Shown piece after piece: positions 57,708 through 60,273 of a DNA stretch of 60,273 nucleotides. The DNA is from Methylococcaceae bacterium. Lineage in GTDB: Bacteria > Pseudomonadota > Gammaproteobacteria > Methylococcales > Methylomonadaceae. The position numbers and the translations under genes are program-made. The DNA is taken from the NCBI GenBank assembly GCA_030626845.1, contig DAOUTG010000007.1, positions 1-60,273 of the forward strand, written 5' to 3'. The notes under the pieces are model-generated. The model saw only the letters and a list, made by a program, of their open reading frames with translations, had not been told where the DNA came from and made no database searches. How positions within the stretch are numbered: position 1 is the stretch's first letter; the number at the start of each line of letters is the position of its first letter.

Positions 57708-59666
57708 ATGCTCAACGTCAATCAACAACAAATTCTTCAACAAGCTAATATAAATCTTAGCGTATTAACTGAACAACAACTATTTGAAATTGCTAGTAAT
57801 AAACAAGTAGAAAATCTTTCTACCGCAGAATTGTCTGAATTTTTAATCATTAGCAATGCACTCTATAGAAGTGGAGATTCATTAATCACAGATGCTGACT
57901 ATGATTTTATTTTTAGGGCGGCATTAAAAAAACGTGAGCCTCAACACTCATTAATTACCCAAGTAGAACCTGAGCCTATTATAGTAAGCAAGACCGTTCG
58001 TTTACCTGAAAAAATGCTCTCCACTGATAAAGCTTATACTTTAAAAGAAATTAAGCGATGGTTAACACGGATTGAGAAATCAGCTCTGAGTTTGAATAAA
58101 ACATTTGAGAACCTTATTTTCAGAGTAACCCCAAAGCTTGACGGTTATGCAGCCTATGATGACGGTAAAAAATTATACACCCGTGGCGATGGGACAAAAG
58201 GCACGGATATAACCAGAGCTTTTACGCGCGGATTACAAGTAGGCAATCAAGGACAACGAGGTTTAGGTGCAGGTGAAGTTGTGATTAGTAAAAGCTATTT
58301 TAAAAAAAACTTAGCGGCACAATTTGATAATAGCCGTAATTTTCAAGCCAGTATTATTAAAGAAAAAGACCTGAGTCCTCATGCAGAAGAAGCGATTAAA
58401 TCAGGGGCAGCCGTATTTTTCCCTTTTGCTATTTTGCCTAATTGGACAGGCAATTCAGCCTCATTATTACAAGATTTTGAAACCATTACAAAAGACATCT
58501 GGCATAAAACAGATTACGAAGTAGACGGAGTGGTTTTAGAAGTCACTGATACTGATATAAAACAAGCTATGGGCGCAACTCGTCATCATCATCGCTGGCA
58601 AATTGCGTATAAAGAAAACCTTGCAACGGCTGAAGTTAAAGTTCTAAGCGTTACACCACAAACTTCACGCTCAGGACGTATTACCCCTGTAGCAGAATTA
58701 GAACCCGTTCGATTAAGTGGCGCATTATTACAACGAGCCACCGTACATCATTATAAAATGGTGATAGATAAGGGAATTGGAAAGGGTGCGATTATTGAAC
58801 TTGCCCGTAGTGGTGAAGTGATTCCTAAAATTGAAAAAGTTTTAAAATCCGTATCGACACAAGTCCCTACAAATTGTCCTAGCTGCAATGATGAATTAAT
58901 TTGGGATAGTGATTTTTTAATTTGCACCAACAACCTTAATTGTTCGGCGCAATTGACTAACACAATGGAATATTTCTTTAAAACCTTAGCGAATAACGAT
59001 GGTTTTGGAACAGCAACCATTGGAAAGTTATATGAACAGGGTATTCATAATATTGTTGATATTTACGAATTAGATGAGAATGATTTTAAAAACTTTGGCT
59101 TTGGCGATAAACAGTCAAGTAATTTAGTGGAACAATTAACGCGTAGTCGAACAGAAATTATTGAAGATTGGCGTTTTTTAGCAGCGTTTGGAATTTTTAG
59201 AATGGGGCGGGGTAATAGTGAAAAATTATTAACCCATTACCCATTAATATCATTATTTACTTTAACCGAACAAGAAATTATTGCTGTTGAAGGCTTTGCC
59301 GAGAAAACCGCTAAAGTTATAATCCAAGGATTAGTTAAAATTAAACCTATTTTTGATCGTATTTATGCGCTAGGTTTTAATTTACAAATCAGCAATATTA
59401 TAGAACTTAATAATGAAGACCCTTTATTACTTGCAGGAAAAATAATTGTTTTCACAGGGACAATGCAGCAGGGTTCACGGGATGAAATGAAAAAACAAGC
59501 AAAAGCTTTAGGGGCAAAAGTAGGGAGTGCGGTTTCGGGGAAAACTCATTGGTTAATTATTGGTGAAAAAGTGGGAATAACCAAAATTGATGCGGCTAAA
59601 GCAAAAGGAGTAACCATTATGACAGAGGAAGATTATTTGCAATTTATTCGTGAATATAATCATTGA
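57708..59666 (+). CDS. Divergent NAD-dependent DNA ligase (LigA-like)
   Basis: KLDGYAAY adenylation motif, EVDGVVLEV, Zn-finger CPSCNDELIWDSDFLICTNNLNC, HhH region, C-terminal BRCT GKIIVFTGTMQQGSRDEMKKQAKALGAKV. ATG 57708 preferred over 57642. Confidence 0.85.
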   Translation: MLNVNQQQILQQANINLSVLTEQQLFEIASNKQVENLSTAELSEFLIISNALYRSGDSLITDADYDFIFRAALKKREPQHSLITQVEPEPIIVSKTVRLPEKMLSTDKAYTLKEIKRWLTRIEKSALSLNKTFENLIFRVTPKLDGYAAYDDGKKLYTRGDGTKGTDITRAFTRGLQVGNQGQRGLGAGEVVISKSYFKKNLAAQFDNSRNFQASIIKEKDLSPHAEEAIKSGAAVFFPFAILPNWTGNSASLLQDFETITKDIWHKTDYEVDGVVLEVTDTDIKQAMGATRHHHRWQIAYKENLATAEVKVLSVTPQTSRSGRITPVAELEPVRLSGALLQRATVHHYKMVIDKGIGKGAIIELARSGEVIPKIEKVLKSVSTQVPTNCPSCNDELIWDSDFLICTNNLNCSAQLTNTMEYFFKTLANNDGFGTATIGKLYEQGIHNIVDIYELDENDFKNFGFGDKQSSNLVEQLTRSRTEIIEDWRFLAAFGIFRMGRGNSEKLLTHYPLISLFTLTEQEIIAVEGFAEKTAKVIIQGLVKIKPIFDRIYALGFNLQISNIIELNNEDPLLLAGKIIVFTGTMQQGSRDEMKKQAKALGAKVGSAVSGKTHWLIIGEKVGITKIDAAKAKGVTIMTEEDYLQFIREYNH

Positions 59667-59778
59667 ATGAACACATGGAATGATCCTATGAAACTAGAAC
59701 AACTTAACAAAGAATAAATTGGATGAATACAGCAAGAGGCTTGGTACCCACTAAAGGGATTAAAAAGTCTGAATTGAT

Positions 59779-59888
59779 TAACGCGATAAGATGGGCTACA
59801 TAGGAGGCGCATCATTCGTGTTATTTTACTCGAAAGATGCGCTTCGTGCCTCAGCTCATCCTATAATTTAGCGCAACTTATCGCGTTA
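59779..59888. repeat. ~110-bp imperfect inverted repeat with 12-bp perfect ends
   Basis: TAACGCGATAAG ... CTTATCGCGTTA, with further partial internal pairing GCGCATC/GATGCGC. Confidence 0.75.
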
Positions 59889-59896
59889 GGCAAATG

Positions 59897-59923
59897 GCGG
59901 ATGACGCTATCGCTTATCCGCCT
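59897..59923. repeat. Short palindrome GGCGGATGACGCTATCGCTTATCCGCC
   Basis: GGCGGAT/ATCCGCC arms, directly after the 59779-59888 inverted repeat. Confidence 0.7.
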
Positions 59924-60095
59924 TACGAGTTAATTAAGACTACCCAAATATAAAAAATTGAAGTAATATAGATGTAAGACATTAATGACTGCCAAACTTA
60001 TTCTTAAAATTTTTATCGTATAAGAATAAAAAAATCATTATGTATGTTTTAAAAAAAGTAATGTTCACTTAATCAATAATTTTAAAGGTAATAAA

Positions 60096-60260
60096 ATGAT
60101 AGAAGTAACTGGAGTTCAAGCTGCTACATTAGCATTAACAATAGATACTCAAGAGTATGCATCTGAAAAACAAATTTCGGCTACCAATTTAAAACGGGAC
60201 ATCCAGCAATTTCAAAGGGTTAGAAAACACACGCTTTCGACTATTTCTAGGAAGCGGTAA
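60096..60260 (+). CDS. Small ORF, unknown (54 aa)
   Basis: MIEVTGVQAATLALTIDTQEYASEKQISATNLKRDIQQFQRVRKHTLSTISRKR with AAAGGTAATAAA upstream of ATG; not in ORF track. Confidence 0.35.
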   Translation: MIEVTGVQAATLALTIDTQEYASEKQISATNLKRDIQQFQRVRKHTLSTISRKR

Positions 60261-60273
60261 CTCGCCCATTTCA

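Overview
AT-rich bacterial chromosomal segment of about 60 kb, most consistent with a gammaproteobacterium (pcnB-folK-panB order, petABC bc1 operon, split NrdJb-type RNR protein). Taxonomy is inferred only from gene content. Most of the window is core metabolism: aceE/aceF, panB/folK/pcnB, oadGAB, uvrD, cobB/cobO and cobU/cobT, petABC, nrdJb-like, truA, hypCDE and a LigA-like ligase. Accessory blocks are: (i) a three-gene hybrid histidine kinase/response regulator cluster (12.6-20.5 kb); (ii) a signalling neighbourhood at 38.7-46.9 kb with two paralogous receiver-like/DUF4388-like/Roadblock proteins, a PP2C phosphatase, a Ras-like small GTPase, a further pseudo-receiver protein and a SPOR protein, which is the best candidate for an under-described system; (iii) a lone IS607-type serine recombinase; (iv) gene remnants of a 3-hydroxyisobutyrate dehydrogenase family protein and a universal stress protein. 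Non-coding signals include several palindromic intergenic repeat families, a ~68-bp dispersed repeat in 3 copies, an intercistronic terminator-like hairpin between oadA and oadB, and related AAGGT palindromes upstream of both the pyruvate dehydrogenase and oxaloacetate decarboxylase genes. No CRISPR array, rRNA or tRNA was recognised. All calls come from reading the sequence and supplied translations; no database search was run.
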